In this document: piece after piece, positions 15,771 through 25,480 of the stretch
Layout: each line of letters opens with the position of its first letter
How positions within the stretch are numbered: the stretch's first letter is position 1
DNA from: Chloroflexi bacterium HGW-Chloroflexi-10
Lineage (GTDB): Bacteria > Chloroflexota > Anaerolineae > Anaerolineales > Anaerolineaceae
Assembly (NCBI GenBank): GCA_002840755.1
Contig: PHBZ01000001.1
Coordinates: forward strand, 327,527 to 391,526
DNA length: 64,000 nt
Reading direction: 5' to 3'
The notes under the pieces: generated by a model
Seen by the model: the letters and a program-made list of their open reading frames with translations, nothing else
The model's database searches: none
What the model was told of the DNA's origin: nothing
Program-made: the position numbers and the translations under genes

Positions 15771-18437
15771 ATGCGTTCCAATTCAAAACATATTTACAGA
15801 AGTTTTCAATGGTTTCATTTCTTAATGATTCTGCTGATAATTTTTTTGGTTTCAATTATTCAAAGTAATCTGACCGTACAGGCTTCTTTTAGTGATTCGA
15901 AGGTTGTATCATCTGAGAAAAATGCAGTAGACACAGCCCGCTATTTGCAGATCGTTGCCGGTTCTATTCACACCTGTGGGTTATCTCCTGCGGGGGCAGT
16001 CCAGTGCTGGGGCAGTAACTGGGCCGGGCAGTTGGGTAATGGTACCTATTTCAGTTCAGCAGTACCGGTTAATGTAAACGGTCTTTCCAGCGGGGTAATT
16101 GCGTTATCTGCTGGGGTTAACTATACTTGTGCTTTGTTGGATGGTGGTGAAATAAAATGCTGGGGTGAGAATGAGTTCGGTATGTTGGGCGATGGAACCA
16201 CTATAGCCGCCACGGTGCCGGTATTTGTGGATGGCATACAGAATGCAATATCTGTTGGCGCAGGTGGAGCCCATACATGCGCTGCATTGGAAGACGGTAG
16301 TGTAAAATGCTGGGGTCGTAACCATGTTGGACAGTTGGGACTGGGAACGATGGATGATACTTTGGTGCCATCTTCTGTTCAGGGGTTGAGTGGTCCGGTC
16401 AGTAAAGTGGAGGCAGGGATTTCACATACCTGTGCAGTTTTAGACAACGGGAATGTGCAGTGTTGGGGCAATAATGAGTTTGGTCAATTAGGCGACGGGA
16501 CCAATGATAATTCTAATACACCTGTTTTGGTTTCCGGTTTGTTGGCTGCTGTTTCCCAATTATCAACAGAGCGAGATCATACCTGTGTTGTAATGGCAAA
16601 TGGTACCATTCAATGCTGGGGACAAAACTGGGCAGGTCAATTGGGAAATGGGGAAACACAGAATGCGAATTCACCGGTTCAGGTGACCGGTTTGGCAGCA
16701 TCGGCGCTCTCAGTGATGGCCGGTGGTGGTCATAGTTGCGCCATTGAAACAGGTGGATTGGTGCAATGTTGGGGTGCCAATGATAGAGGTCAATTAGGGA
16801 ACGGTTTGTTTGTGGATTCTTTAGCACCGGTGGATGTGATCGGCTTGAGCAGCGGGGTGGTGGCTTTGGGCGGCGAATTCAGCCATACTTGTGCATCTTC
16901 TCCAACAAAATCGGTTTGTTGGGGCATCAATTGGGAAGGCGAATTAGGGGATGGGATTCAGTTGGTCAGCAGTGCTCCACGGGATGTGGCATTATTAGGC
17001 AATAATATTCAGGCATTAGCTGCCGGGAATGTTTCTGCCTGTGCTTTGGACGAAAATGGTGTCGTGAAATGCTGGGGTAGCAATTATGCCGGGCAGATTG
17101 GAAATAATGACTGGAATCAGGTAAGCAACCCTACGGCTGTCATAGGTCTGGATCAACCGGTGCAGCAAATTGATGTTTTCGAAGCTACGGTATGCGCATT
17201 GGATGAAAATCAGGCTGTTAAATGCTGGGGATTAAATGATTTAGGGCAGGTTGGAGACGGTACGAACGAAAATGCATTAGTTCCGCGTGATGTAATAGGT
17301 TTGCAAAGTGATGTTACCTTTATAACCACCGGACGTTTTCATAACTGTGCCGTGCTGCAAAATGGAACAGCACAATGCTGGGGAAATAACCAATATGGCC
17401 AATTGGGTGATGCCAGTTATAACCATGCCAATCAGCCGGTAACTGTGGCTGATTTATCAAATATCTCAGCGGTGAGTGCTGGAAGTGACCATACTTGCGC
17501 TTTGCTTTTTGATAAAACGGTTAAATGTTGGGGTGGTAATGGGGATGGACAATTAGGTGATGGTACAAATGATTCTTCCCTGACACCTGTTATGGTGGGT
17601 GGATTAAGTAATATAAAGGCTTTGGCTTCTAGTTTATGGGATACCTGTGCATTAACGGAGGGTGGAGCGGTAAAATGCTGGGGTTCAAATCATTCTGGTC
17701 AACTTGGGAATGGCAGTGGCGCACCGTCCAATGTTCCAGTAGATGTGATTGGCATGTCCAGTGGTGTTACCAGTATTTCCGGGGGATATGACCATTTTTG
17801 TGCTGTCAAGAATGAGGCTTTATATTGTTGGGGGGCAAACAATCAGATTCAACTCGGCAGTGGTCAGACCATAGATTCTAGCTCCACGCCGTTAGTGGTG
17901 GAAGGAATGGCTGCTAATATCACTGAAGTATCTACCGGCAGTGCATTTAGTTGCGCAATTGCATCCGGTCGGGCAAAGTGCTGGGGAAATAACTCGGGGG
18001 ATTCATTGGGATTGGGACGTGACCTGTTTTTTGCTGAGCCGTTGATGGTAGTCGAAGATCAACCCCAGATACTTCAGGTAAATTACAGTGATGGTGCGCC
18101 GGGTAGTGTGTTTGTTGCACGCGGTAGTGGTTTCCCGGCCGGTCAGAGTATGACGGTTAATGTTGTCAATCTGGAAAGTGGCGGATCTGATTCCAAAAAT
18201 GGTTCGGTACAAGGTGCCCAAATTGGAATAACCACGAATGCCCTTGGTGAGTTTATTATGTTTCTGGAAACGCAGGGCGCTGATCAGGGTACATATCAGT
18301 TGAGTACACAGGGTACAGCTGGTTTAATATCCTCTGTATTGACAATTGATGATTCTGCTCAGATTCGCCAACCGGAAGGTGGCGGAAAAACGCTTTCCAT
18401 ATTCTATTTTGTCTATTTGCCAATGCTCACACGATAG
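15771..18437 (+). CDS. secreted RCC1-repeat beta-propeller protein
   Basis: An 888-residue exported protein. A signal peptide (FHFLMILLIIFLVSIIQ) is followed by 14 RCC1 repeats (about residues 60-740), each with the core H-T-C-A-L then V-K/Q-C-W-G-x-N-x-x-G-Q-L-G; 14 copies would form two seven-bladed propellers. Each repeat carries one paired cysteine set, one in the HTCA strand and one in the CWG strand. A C-terminal beta domain (about 745-870) follows and the protein ends in IFYFVYLPMLTR, a hydrophobic tail seen on many Chloroflexota secreted proteins. GAGAGGG precedes the ATG. Its role is presumably surface binding; the ligand is unknown. Confidence 0.88.
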   Translation: MRSNSKHIYRSFQWFHFLMILLIIFLVSIIQSNLTVQASFSDSKVVSSEKNAVDTARYLQIVAGSIHTCGLSPAGAVQCWGSNWAGQLGNGTYFSSAVPVNVNGLSSGVIALSAGVNYTCALLDGGEIKCWGENEFGMLGDGTTIAATVPVFVDGIQNAISVGAGGAHTCAALEDGSVKCWGRNHVGQLGLGTMDDTLVPSSVQGLSGPVSKVEAGISHTCAVLDNGNVQCWGNNEFGQLGDGTNDNSNTPVLVSGLLAAVSQLSTERDHTCVVMANGTIQCWGQNWAGQLGNGETQNANSPVQVTGLAASALSVMAGGGHSCAIETGGLVQCWGANDRGQLGNGLFVDSLAPVDVIGLSSGVVALGGEFSHTCASSPTKSVCWGINWEGELGDGIQLVSSAPRDVALLGNNIQALAAGNVSACALDENGVVKCWGSNYAGQIGNNDWNQVSNPTAVIGLDQPVQQIDVFEATVCALDENQAVKCWGLNDLGQVGDGTNENALVPRDVIGLQSDVTFITTGRFHNCAVLQNGTAQCWGNNQYGQLGDASYNHANQPVTVADLSNISAVSAGSDHTCALLFDKTVKCWGGNGDGQLGDGTNDSSLTPVMVGGLSNIKALASSLWDTCALTEGGAVKCWGSNHSGQLGNGSGAPSNVPVDVIGMSSGVTSISGGYDHFCAVKNEALYCWGANNQIQLGSGQTIDSSSTPLVVEGMAANITEVSTGSAFSCAIASGRAKCWGNNSGDSLGLGRDLFFAEPLMVVEDQPQILQVNYSDGAPGSVFVARGSGFPAGQSMTVNVVNLESGGSDSKNGSVQGAQIGITTNALGEFIMFLETQGADQGTYQLSTQGTAGLISSVLTIDDSAQIRQPEGGGKTLSIFYFVYLPMLTR

Positions 18438-18470
18438 ATTAATATAATATTTTTACTGTGTGAAGGATAT

Positions 18471-18504
18471 GTCATGGACGATCAGGGGATTGTCCATGAC
18501 TTTT
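18471..18504. terminator. intrinsic terminator between RCC1 gene and gatA
   Basis: A 13-base-pair stem (GTCATGGACGATC against GATTGTCCATGAC, one G-T pair) with an AGGG loop is followed by TTTT. It lies between convergent genes ending at 18437 and 18532. Confidence 0.8.
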
Positions 18505-18531
18505 CATTTATTATGCTCGATGTTTTTTGAA

Positions 18532-20001
18532 TTAAAGCTCTGGCGCCTGTTTGTGCCACTCGGTTGTGAGTTGGTAGGCATGCCCAACGCGAAACAGCAA
18601 ATCTTCTTTGAAGTGCGGGCCAATGAGTTGCATGCCGATGGGCAGTTGTTCTTCATCGAAGCCGCAGGGCAGGGCCAGTGCTGGAACGCCAGCCAGATTG
18701 ATCGGTAGGGTGAATACATCTTCCAGGTACATGGCCAGCGGATCATTGGAGTGTTCGCCGATTCGGAAGGCGGTGCTGGGTGCGACGGGTGTGGCAATTA
18801 CATCCACATTCCGGAAAGCGTTCTCGAAATCGCGTTTGATCAGCGTCCGTACTTTTTGCGCCTGGCCGTAATAGGCATCGTAATAGCCGGCGGAGAGGGC
18901 ATAGGTACCCAGCATGATGCGGCGTTTAACCTCTGAGCCAAAACCTGTGCCACGGCTTTGTTTGAACATCTCCAGCAGGTTGCTGGCATCGGCGCTGTAA
19001 CCAAATCGCACGCCTTCGTAACGTGCCAGGTTGGCCGATGCTTCGGCGGGGGCGATCAGGTAATAAACCGGTAAGGCATATTTTGTGTGCGGTAGACTGA
19101 CAGGTACAATCTGGGCCCCCAGTTTTTCTAAATGGGCAATTGCCTCGCGCACGGCTTTTTCTACCGCCGGCTGCATACCTTCAATGAAATATTCGTTGGG
19201 GACACCCACACGTAAACCGTTTAGGCTGGTGTTGCCGTCCAGTTGTACGGATGGAACGGGTACATCCATACTGGTCGCGTCGTGTTCATCCAGACCGGCC
19301 ATGTGTGGAAAAAACAGGCTGATGTCTTCAACTGTCTGGGCAAAGGCGCCCACCGTATCCAGTGAGGAACCGTAGGCCACCAGGCCATAGCGTGAGATGC
19401 GCCCATAGGTGGGTTTTAGCCCGCTGATACCACAAAAAGAAGCCGGTTGGCGCACTGAACCGCCCGTGTCACTGCCCAGAGCAGCCGGGATAAAGCGCGC
19501 AGCCACTGCGGCAGCCGAGCCGCCGGAGGAACCACCTGGCACACGAGTCAGATCCCACGGGTTGTGAGTGGTGTGGAAGGCCGAATTTTCGGTGGAAGAA
19601 CCCATGGCGAACTCGTCCATGTTGGTCTTACCGATAATGATTACACCGGCATCCACTAGTCGTTGAACAGCAGTGGCGGTATGTGGGGGTACAAAATCAA
19701 CCAGGATTCGTGAGCCACAGGTACAGCGTACATTTGCCAGGGTGAGGACGTCTTTAATCGCGATCGGCAGGCCGAGTAATGGGGGCAAGCTTTGTGTGTC
19801 TTTTGTGTCAGTGCGCAAGGTGTCGGCAGCTTGCGCTAGCGTCAATGCTTGCTCAGCGATGAGGGTAATGAAGGCCTGTACTTGTGGTTCCAGAGTTGTG
19901 ATGCGATCCAGATACGCTTGAACCAGTTGTACGCTGGTGACTTGTCCATTTTGCAGGGCGTCCAGACATTGCCTTACAGTGAATCCGGTCTGAATGCTCA
20001 T
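18532..20001 (-). CDS. gatA: Asp-tRNA(Asn)/Glu-tRNA(Gln) amidotransferase subunit A
   Basis: A 489-residue amidase subunit that releases ammonia from glutamine for transamidation of mischarged Glu-tRNA(Gln) or Asp-tRNA(Asn). The Ser-cisSer-Lys triad is visible: [19 protein letters not shown] around the lysine region and [15 protein letters not shown] with [16 protein letters not shown] for the two serines. Length matches the family. The start codon overlaps the stop of gatC by four bases (ATGA), which couples translation. gatB is not in the window, a common arrangement. Confidence 0.97.
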   Translation of the reverse strand: MSIQTGFTVRQCLDALQNGQVTSVQLVQAYLDRITTLEPQVQAFITLIAEQALTLAQAADTLRTDTKDTQSLPPLLGLPIAIKDVLTLANVRCTCGSRILVDFVPPHTATAVQRLVDAGVIIIGKTNMDEFAMGSSTENSAFHTTHNPWDLTRVPGGSSGGSAAAVAARFIPAALGSDTGGSVRQPASFCGISGLKPTYGRISRYGLVAYGSSLDTVGAFAQTVEDISLFFPHMAGLDEHDATSMDVPVPSVQLDGNTSLNGLRVGVPNEYFIEGMQPAVEKAVREAIAHLEKLGAQIVPVSLPHTKYALPVYYLIAPAEASANLARYEGVRFGYSADASNLLEMFKQSRGTGFGSEVKRRIMLGTYALSAGYYDAYYGQAQKVRTLIKRDFENAFRNVDVIATPVAPSTAFRIGEHSNDPLAMYLEDVFTLPINLAGVPALALPCGFDEEQLPIGMQLIGPHFKEDLLFRVGHAYQLTTEWHKQAPEL

Positions 20002-20294
20002 GGGGCATCCTCCATCACCGGCGGTACCTGGAATTGGTTATCTTTTTGATGTGGCGCGCCACGCAGAAGCGTCTGCGGATCCAGGCTGGATTGGATGGTG
20101 TCGGGACGCAGAACAGAACGTTCCGGCAGTACAGATGCGGTTGGCGGGATTCCGGCGGTATCCAGATTTTGCAGCATGGCAGCATAATCCAGAATGGCGG
20201 AGAGCTGCTCGCGGTATTGTTCTTTTTCAACGGCAGACAGCGTCAAACGCGCCAACTCGGCGATATGTTCAACTTCTTGAATGGTCAGGCTCAT
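19998..20294 (-). CDS. gatC: Asp-tRNA(Asn)/Glu-tRNA(Gln) amidotransferase subunit C
   Basis: A 98-residue small subunit that stabilises GatA and GatB. The typical opening MSLTIQEVEHIAELARLTLS and the middle LSAILDYAAMLQNLDTAGIPPT are present, and the C-terminal LRPDTIQSSLDPQTLLRGAP segment is usual. I start at the ATG at 20294 with a GGAG site upstream; a longer frame extends 26 residues but has no family match. It forms a two-gene unit with gatA. Confidence 0.95.
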   Translation of the reverse strand: MSLTIQEVEHIAELARLTLSAVEKEQYREQLSAILDYAAMLQNLDTAGIPPTASVLPERSVLRPDTIQSSLDPQTLLRGAPHQKDNQFQVPPVMEDAP

Positions 20295-20454
20295 CAGGAA
20301 ACTCCAATCCTTTGGCGGGGATGTGGGGTAATTATAGCGGGAAAAAGGTATTAGTAACAAGAAATAAGGCAATTTGTGATTAAGATATCAGAAAACAGGG
20401 GATTTAATCCTGCTTCCTGATACCCACTAAAAAACTCCTGCTTGGCTGAGTAAA

Positions 20455-20486
20455 AAAAAGCCGGTGGGATAAACCACCGGCTTTTT
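20455..20486. terminator. intrinsic terminator downstream of the nucleoside ABC transporter genes
   Basis: A 13-base-pair stem AAAAAGCCGGTGG against CCACCGGCTTTTT with a six-base loop. On the minus strand it follows the transporter permease gene ending at 20497, and the flanking A/T runs give a T tail in either direction. Confidence 0.9.
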
Positions 20487-20496
20487 GGTAAGTAAT

Positions 20497-21426
20497 CTAT
20501 ATCGATCTTTTTTCGCGATCGTAATTGTTCCCCAGGAATCCGGGAACGCGCGCCTTTTTGAAGGTGAAAACCATCACCAGAATGGTGCCGATGTACGGCA
20601 GCATTTGCAGAAACTGGTACGGGACGATAGAACCAATAACCTGCACCCGGAAAGCCAGTACTTCCACACCGGCGAAGAAGAGTGAACCAAATAGAATTGG
20701 CAACGGGCTCCAGCCGCCAAAGAATGTCAACGCGATAGCCAGCCAGCCGCGGCCCATCACCATGCCTTCGGTGAAGGTACCGGCATAGACCATTGGCAGG
20801 TAGGCGCCGGCTAGGGCGATCAGGGCACTACCAACAATGCTGCTCCAGTAGCGCATACGAATGGTATTGATCCCAAGGCTGTCAGCAGTCATGGGGTACT
20901 CGCCCACAGCACGCAGTTCCAGCCCTTTTTGGGTGCGGTACAGAAAATACCATAGACCAATTGAAACAATGATGGAGAGATACACCAAACTGTTTTGATT
21001 GAATAGAATGGGTCCCAGAACCGGGATCTGGCTGAGCAGCGGGATGGGTAGATCTTTCAACGTGGGGATCAATGGCGGGGTCAGGGTGATGCCAATGATG
21101 ATTTTGGGCAGCAAGGTGGAAAGACCGATTCCAATAAAAAACAAAGCCAACCCGATAACGAATTGATCCATCTTTAAGGAGGTGGTGAAATAGGCAAGGG
21201 CCAATCCAAAGATAGCTCCGGAGATCATGGCGACGACTATTCCCAGAAAAATATTACCGGTAAGGTAACTGACCAGGAATCCCAAAGAAGCGCCTACTAA
21301 CATGATGCCTTCCTGGGCTACATTAAAGACACCGGTGCGTCCGCTTAGCATGGTTCCTTGCCCGGCAAGGACAAAAGGCACCATGGACAGTAAAATGAGT
21401 CTGATAAATTCAACGACTGTATCCAT
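20497..21426 (-). CDS. BMP-type nucleoside ABC transporter, permease 2
   Basis: A 309-residue membrane permease of the BPD_transp_2 group, related to the second permease of Bacillus NupNOPQ/YufNOPQ systems. Its features are FVLAGQGTMLSGRTGVFNVAQEGIMLVGASLGFLVSYLTGN near the N-terminus and GLELRAVGEYPMTADSLGINTIRMRYWSSIVGSALIALAGAYLPMVYAG in the cytoplasmic coupling region. The ATG at 21426 is preceded by GGAGG; an extended upstream frame is not credible. It is the last gene of the operon, one base after the first permease. Confidence 0.92.
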   Translation of the reverse strand: MDTVVEFIRLILLSMVPFVLAGQGTMLSGRTGVFNVAQEGIMLVGASLGFLVSYLTGNIFLGIVVAMISGAIFGLALAYFTTSLKMDQFVIGLALFFIGIGLSTLLPKIIIGITLTPPLIPTLKDLPIPLLSQIPVLGPILFNQNSLVYLSIIVSIGLWYFLYRTQKGLELRAVGEYPMTADSLGINTIRMRYWSSIVGSALIALAGAYLPMVYAGTFTEGMVMGRGWLAIALTFFGGWSPLPILFGSLFFAGVEVLAFRVQVIGSIVPYQFLQMLPYIGTILVMVFTFKKARVPGFLGNNYDREKRSI

Positions 21427-21427
21427 T

Positions 21428-22435
21428 TTATTTCCTCCGGACCACATCGGATAATAGTACAAACAGCAGAATAAGGGCCTCAACGATGAAGACCATTTCT
21501 ACCGGGATCATTAATGTGCGCTGCATGGCGCTGGCGCCTACTTCCAGAACGGCAATCATGAACGCTACAAAAGGTACTGCAAGGTTATTGCCTTTGGAGA
21601 TGAGACCAATAATCAAACCAAGCACTAGAAAATTGGATTGCATACCTTCGATCAGGCGGTGTTGTACACCGGCTACTTCAATAGCACCGGAAAGACCGGC
21701 TATACCACCGGCCAGAACCAGTGAAAAGACGAACATACGTCGCACTTTGATCCCATAAACGCCGGCCGCTCGCGGGTTGGCGCCGGTAGCGATCAGTTCG
21801 TATCCACCGGTGGTACGTGAAGTGTAGATATACACCCCGGCAGCCACCAGGATCGCCAAAATGATACCGCTATGCAAGGGTGGGTTATTGATCAGCATGG
21901 GTAAGAAACCTCCACTGCCGATAGCGATGGTGGTGGGGTGTCCGGCACCCGGATCGCGCCACGGGCCGGTGCAAACGTAATCGATTAAGCCGAACGAAAC
22001 GAAGTTGAGCAGTACCGTGGAAAGAATTTCATTAATATTGAATTTGTACAGTAGCCAAGCGGGGATAAAGCCCCAGATCGCGCCGCCAATTATTCCACCC
22101 AGGATAACCAGGGGGATGAGCAAAATGGGAGGTAGGCTGGCGAAAATGATCCCCATTGCCACAGCGCCAATGCCGCCGCCAATCATTTGTCCTTCGCCGC
22201 CGATATTGAACTTGCCGGCAGTGAGTGGCACGGTAAAGGCTAAGGCTTGAAGAACCAGCGGAACAAATTTTAATAGAGTCTGAATGAAACCATTTGGGGT
22301 ACGGAACGAAGTGAACAGAATGGTGGAATAAGCTTTAAAGACGTCAAAACCCATTAGGGCAATGAAAATCCCTGCCGCCACAAATGAAGCGATGACAGCG
22401 ATCAAATAAGGGAGTGATTTTTTTACGAAAGTCAT
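21428..22435 (-). CDS. BMP-type nucleoside ABC transporter, permease 1
   Basis: A 335-residue inner-membrane permease with about ten hydrophobic segments, equivalent to NupP/YufP. The conserved stretch LAFTVPLTAGKFNIGGEGQMIGGGIGAVAMG and the coupling region TGGYELIATGANPRAAGVYGIKVRRMFVFSLVLAGGIAGLSGAIEVAGVQHRL identify the family. It pairs with the following permease to form the channel for nucleosides delivered by the BMP lipoprotein. It lies 12 bases downstream of the ATPase gene. Confidence 0.93.
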   Translation of the reverse strand: MTFVKKSLPYLIAVIASFVAAGIFIALMGFDVFKAYSTILFTSFRTPNGFIQTLLKFVPLVLQALAFTVPLTAGKFNIGGEGQMIGGGIGAVAMGIIFASLPPILLIPLVILGGIIGGAIWGFIPAWLLYKFNINEILSTVLLNFVSFGLIDYVCTGPWRDPGAGHPTTIAIGSGGFLPMLINNPPLHSGIILAILVAAGVYIYTSRTTGGYELIATGANPRAAGVYGIKVRRMFVFSLVLAGGIAGLSGAIEVAGVQHRLIEGMQSNFLVLGLIIGLISKGNNLAVPFVAFMIAVLEVGASAMQRTLMIPVEMVFIVEALILLFVLLSDVVRRK

Positions 22436-22447
22436 ATCGCTTTGCTC

Positions 22448-24007
22448 CTATGCGGGTTGATTTTCGAGCTGTATGCCGCTCATCAAACGCCCAATAGCGT
22501 ATTTATCAAATTGGCCGCGAACCAGAATACCAAGAATCTCACCGCGGTATAGTACTGCGATACGGTCACATAAGCGGATCAACTCATCCAGATCTTCCGA
22601 GATGAGCAGAGTAGCCGCCCCTTGTGCGCGTCGTTCTAGCATTTTCTGGTATACAAAATCCATTGAAGGAATATCCAAACCGCGGGTAGGGTTGTGAGCA
22701 ATCATCAGTTTGGACGGCATGGAAAAGGCCCGGGCAATTAACACCCGCTGAATATTACCGCCGGAAAGATTTCCGCCAATGTCTTCGGGACCGCTGGTTT
22801 TAATATTGTATTCAGAGATATGTTTGCGAGTTTCGGAATACACGGTTTTCCAGTTAATGAATGTTCCGTTGCTGTAGGGTTGGCTCCGGTGATGCCCCAG
22901 AATCAGGTTCTGGGCTACATTGGCTTTGGGCAGGAAACCATCGTGCAAGCGGTCTTCCGGGATATACGAGATACCCATGCGGAAAAGGTCTTCATTGGTT
23001 TTCATGGTGATATCGGTGTTATCCAGCGAAATATTACCCTGGTTAACAGGGATTACCCCGGTAACCACTTCAGCTAATTCCCGTTGACCGTTGCCGGCTA
23101 CCCCGGCAATACCCATAATTTCACCACCAAATATATCCAGATCAACTGCTTTAAGACGAGTGACGCCTTCTTTATTGACCACATGCACGTTTTTTAACTG
23201 AAGTGCGCTTTGCGCAATGCTGCTGCGTTCATAGGCTTTGCGTTCTTCGGTGGCAAAGTAAATGGAATTTTCTATATCCATTTTGTCACCTACCATGGCG
23301 CGCACAAAAACCTCTTCCGATGCGTCCTTACGATCCAGAGTGGTGATATTACTTCCTTCACGTAATACAGTAATCCGGTCACATACACTGAGTACTTCAC
23401 GCAGTTTATGGGTAATGAATACAATGCTGAGACCGTCATTAACCATCACGCGTAAGGATTCAAACAAGGCATCCACTTCTTGCGGGGTGAGGTTGGTCGT
23501 AGGTTCATCCAGAATGAGGATATCCACACCACGATAGAGAGCCTTGAGGATTTCCACCTTTTGCCGGGTACCCACGGTAAGTGTGTCGATGGTGGTGTTC
23601 AGGTCCACCTGCAATCCAAAACGCTGGCAGAGTTCCTGTATTTTTTCTATTTCGCCTTCCATTTTCATGGTGTAGCGGTTTTTTACATCGGTGCCCAATA
23701 TGATATTTTCCAGCACCGTAAAATTGCTGATTTGCAGAAAATGTTGGTGAACCATGCCAATTCCCTGGTGGATGGCATCGCGCGGTCCCTGAATATTTAC
23801 CTTTTTTCCACGTAATAGAATTTCGCCTTCATCTTTTCGATAAAGACCGTAAAGGATATTCATCAGAGTTGTCTTGCCCGCACCATTTCCCCCCAACAAA
23901 CCGTGGATTTCGCCTCTTTTGAGACTGAATGTGACGCTGTCCAGCGCCACGATTTGTCCAAATACTTTCCGAACATTCGTCAGTTCAAGAATATTTACTT
24001 TTTCCAT
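22448..24007 (-). CDS. BMP-type nucleoside ABC transporter, ATP-binding protein (two ATPase domains)
   Basis: A 519-residue fused ATPase like NupO/YufO and ribose RbsA. The first domain has a full Walker A (GLLGGNGAGKTTLMNIL), a degenerate signature (LTVGTRQKVEILKAL) and Walker B (DILILDEPTTNLTPQE); the second has a degenerate Walker A (GIAGVAGNGQRELAEVV), an LSGGNIQRVLIARA signature and NPTRGLD, the usual asymmetry. I prefer the ATG at 24007, ten bases from AAAGGTG, over a TTG nine bases upstream. It energises uptake with the two permeases downstream. Confidence 0.94.
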   Translation of the reverse strand: MEKVNILELTNVRKVFGQIVALDSVTFSLKRGEIHGLLGGNGAGKTTLMNILYGLYRKDEGEILLRGKKVNIQGPRDAIHQGIGMVHQHFLQISNFTVLENIILGTDVKNRYTMKMEGEIEKIQELCQRFGLQVDLNTTIDTLTVGTRQKVEILKALYRGVDILILDEPTTNLTPQEVDALFESLRVMVNDGLSIVFITHKLREVLSVCDRITVLREGSNITTLDRKDASEEVFVRAMVGDKMDIENSIYFATEERKAYERSSIAQSALQLKNVHVVNKEGVTRLKAVDLDIFGGEIMGIAGVAGNGQRELAEVVTGVIPVNQGNISLDNTDITMKTNEDLFRMGISYIPEDRLHDGFLPKANVAQNLILGHHRSQPYSNGTFINWKTVYSETRKHISEYNIKTSGPEDIGGNLSGGNIQRVLIARAFSMPSKLMIAHNPTRGLDIPSMDFVYQKMLERRAQGAATLLISEDLDELIRLCDRIAVLYRGEILGILVRGQFDKYAIGRLMSGIQLENQPA

Positions 24008-24086
24008 AACCTTCAATCACCTTTAAGCCCGATAAAATGTTTGCTTAATTGACTAAAAATTGCACAAGGTGCTTATTTGTGGAAAC

Positions 24087-24120
24087 TCCGCAGGATTCCT
24101 TTTGTAGGAAATCCTGCGGA
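24087..24120 (-). terminator. intercistronic hairpin between substrate-binding and ATPase genes
   Basis: An 11-base-pair perfect stem (TCCGCAGGATT against AATCCTGCGGA) extended by three more pairs, without a T run. In binding-protein operons such structures usually stabilise the upstream message or reduce read-through, so that the binding protein is made in excess. Confidence 0.65.
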
Positions 24121-24152
24121 TAATTGATCAATAAAATTTTATGGGATACGGC

Positions 24153-25169
24153 TTATTTAATTTCGCTGGTATCTTTGACCACGGTAATTTTGCCACTGAT
24201 CACATCGTTGATCACAGCTTCCATTTCGGTGCTGACAGTTTCATCTACATTCATTAATGGGGTCTGGATGATTACACCGGTGTCAAAACCGAGCGGATAA
24301 TAACCACCGGTTTCGCCAGCCTGAATCTTGGCATAAATGGCTTTCAATGGGCCGGCAAAATCATAGATCAAGGAGGTGAGGTAGTTGTCGGGAGCGTAAC
24401 TGGCTTTGTCAGAGTATTTGGCAGTAACCAGAACTTTGTTAGATGAGGCTTTAACAGCTTCGAAAACACCAAACATACCCAGGTTAAGCGAACCCATTAT
24501 AACATCACAGCCTTCGGCAATGAGCGCATCGGCAACCTGACGGGCTTTGGTCGGATCATTAAAGTCACCTGCCCAAACCATTTTTACTTCCACATCCAAT
24601 CCCAGATCACTCACAGCTTGTTGAATAGCATGTGCTTCAGCATAAGAGAAGGGCAGGGTGAGACCACCAACATAACCAATTTTACCGGTTTTGCTGGCCT
24701 TAGCGGCTACAGCACCAATACCATAAAATCCGACTTGGAAGTTGCGATCGATAAACCAAAGATTGGCAGGAGAGTCTTCAAGCGGTGCATCGCCTTCAGC
24801 AATGAAGACGACATCTGGAAACTGTTTGGCCAGGTCTGCGGTTTGGGTTACAAATTGACCACCGTGAGTCCAGATGATATTGTAACCAGCATCGACATAT
24901 TCACGCATCACACGATCAACATCCGGTACGGCAACACTTTCAGAGTACGCGGTTTCAATTCCGGTGGCTTTTTGTAATTCGCTGACACCTACATAGGCTA
25001 AGGTGTTATAGTCAGCATCGGTAATCACACCAGGGAAAATAGCGGCCAGTTTGTAGGTCTTAGCCTGTTCAACTGGTTCTTCAACTGGTGCAACAGCGGG
25101 AGCGCATTGGGTGATCAATAAAGACAACAGGACCACAAGGGTCATTAACAATACTTTGGACTTTCTCAT
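24153..25169 (-). CDS. BMP family nucleoside-binding lipoprotein
   Basis: A 338-residue extracytoplasmic binding protein of the Bmp/PnrA/NupN family, which brings nucleosides (possibly other ligands) to the ABC permeases. A lipoprotein signal is seen: MRKSKVLLMTLVVLLSLLITQC, with cysteine 22 after a slightly unusual TQ at -2/-1. Family motifs include AAIFPGVITDADYNTLAYVGVSEL, YNIIWTHGG, FIDRNFQVGFYGIGAVAAKASKTGKIGYVGG and the C-terminal YYPLGFDTGVI. GAGGAG precedes the ATG. First gene of the four-gene operon; a salvage role would complement the nucleobase permease at 38691. Confidence 0.94.
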   Translation of the reverse strand: MRKSKVLLMTLVVLLSLLITQCAPAVAPVEEPVEQAKTYKLAAIFPGVITDADYNTLAYVGVSELQKATGIETAYSESVAVPDVDRVMREYVDAGYNIIWTHGGQFVTQTADLAKQFPDVVFIAEGDAPLEDSPANLWFIDRNFQVGFYGIGAVAAKASKTGKIGYVGGLTLPFSYAEAHAIQQAVSDLGLDVEVKMVWAGDFNDPTKARQVADALIAEGCDVIMGSLNLGMFGVFEAVKASSNKVLVTAKYSDKASYAPDNYLTSLIYDFAGPLKAIYAKIQAGETGGYYPLGFDTGVIIQTPLMNVDETVSTEMEAVINDVISGKITVVKDTSEIK

Positions 25170-25240
25170 AGCTTAACTCCTCTAAATACAATAATGGACA
25201 AACAGATATCGTAACCGTTCTCCCTCCAGTTACACTTTTT

Positions 25241-25268
25241 ATCTTACACTTTTTTTAGGGCAAGTCAA
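25241..25268 (-). promoter_or_regulatory. promoter of the nucleoside ABC transporter operon
   Basis: On the minus strand TTGACT (25268-25263) and TAAGAT (25246-25241) are 16 bases apart. A repeated element AAAAAGTGTAA occurs twice in succession, overlapping and following the -10, and could be a regulator site. Confidence 0.5.
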
Positions 25269-25480
25269 TCGTAGTTTAGAAATAAGTGGCAAATCGAAGT
25301 AAAAAATCCGTAAAAAAGTGATTTTTGACAGGGGTTTTCCCCCTAATATTTTTCCTAAACACCCGCAAACCCCGTTTTATGGTGATGATACAAGAACTTT
25401 TTCTAAAAATAAGTCTTTGCTGTTGTGTCTATCGGAATTTGAGTATAATAAATTTACCCTATATTCCAAGAGGAGTACGC

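Noticed and set aside
15950..18050. Short repeated DNA segments that might suggest a CRISPR array or tandem repeat
   Set aside because: They are codons of the RCC1 repeats, with protein-level periodicity of about 50 residues and no identical repeats with unique spacers.
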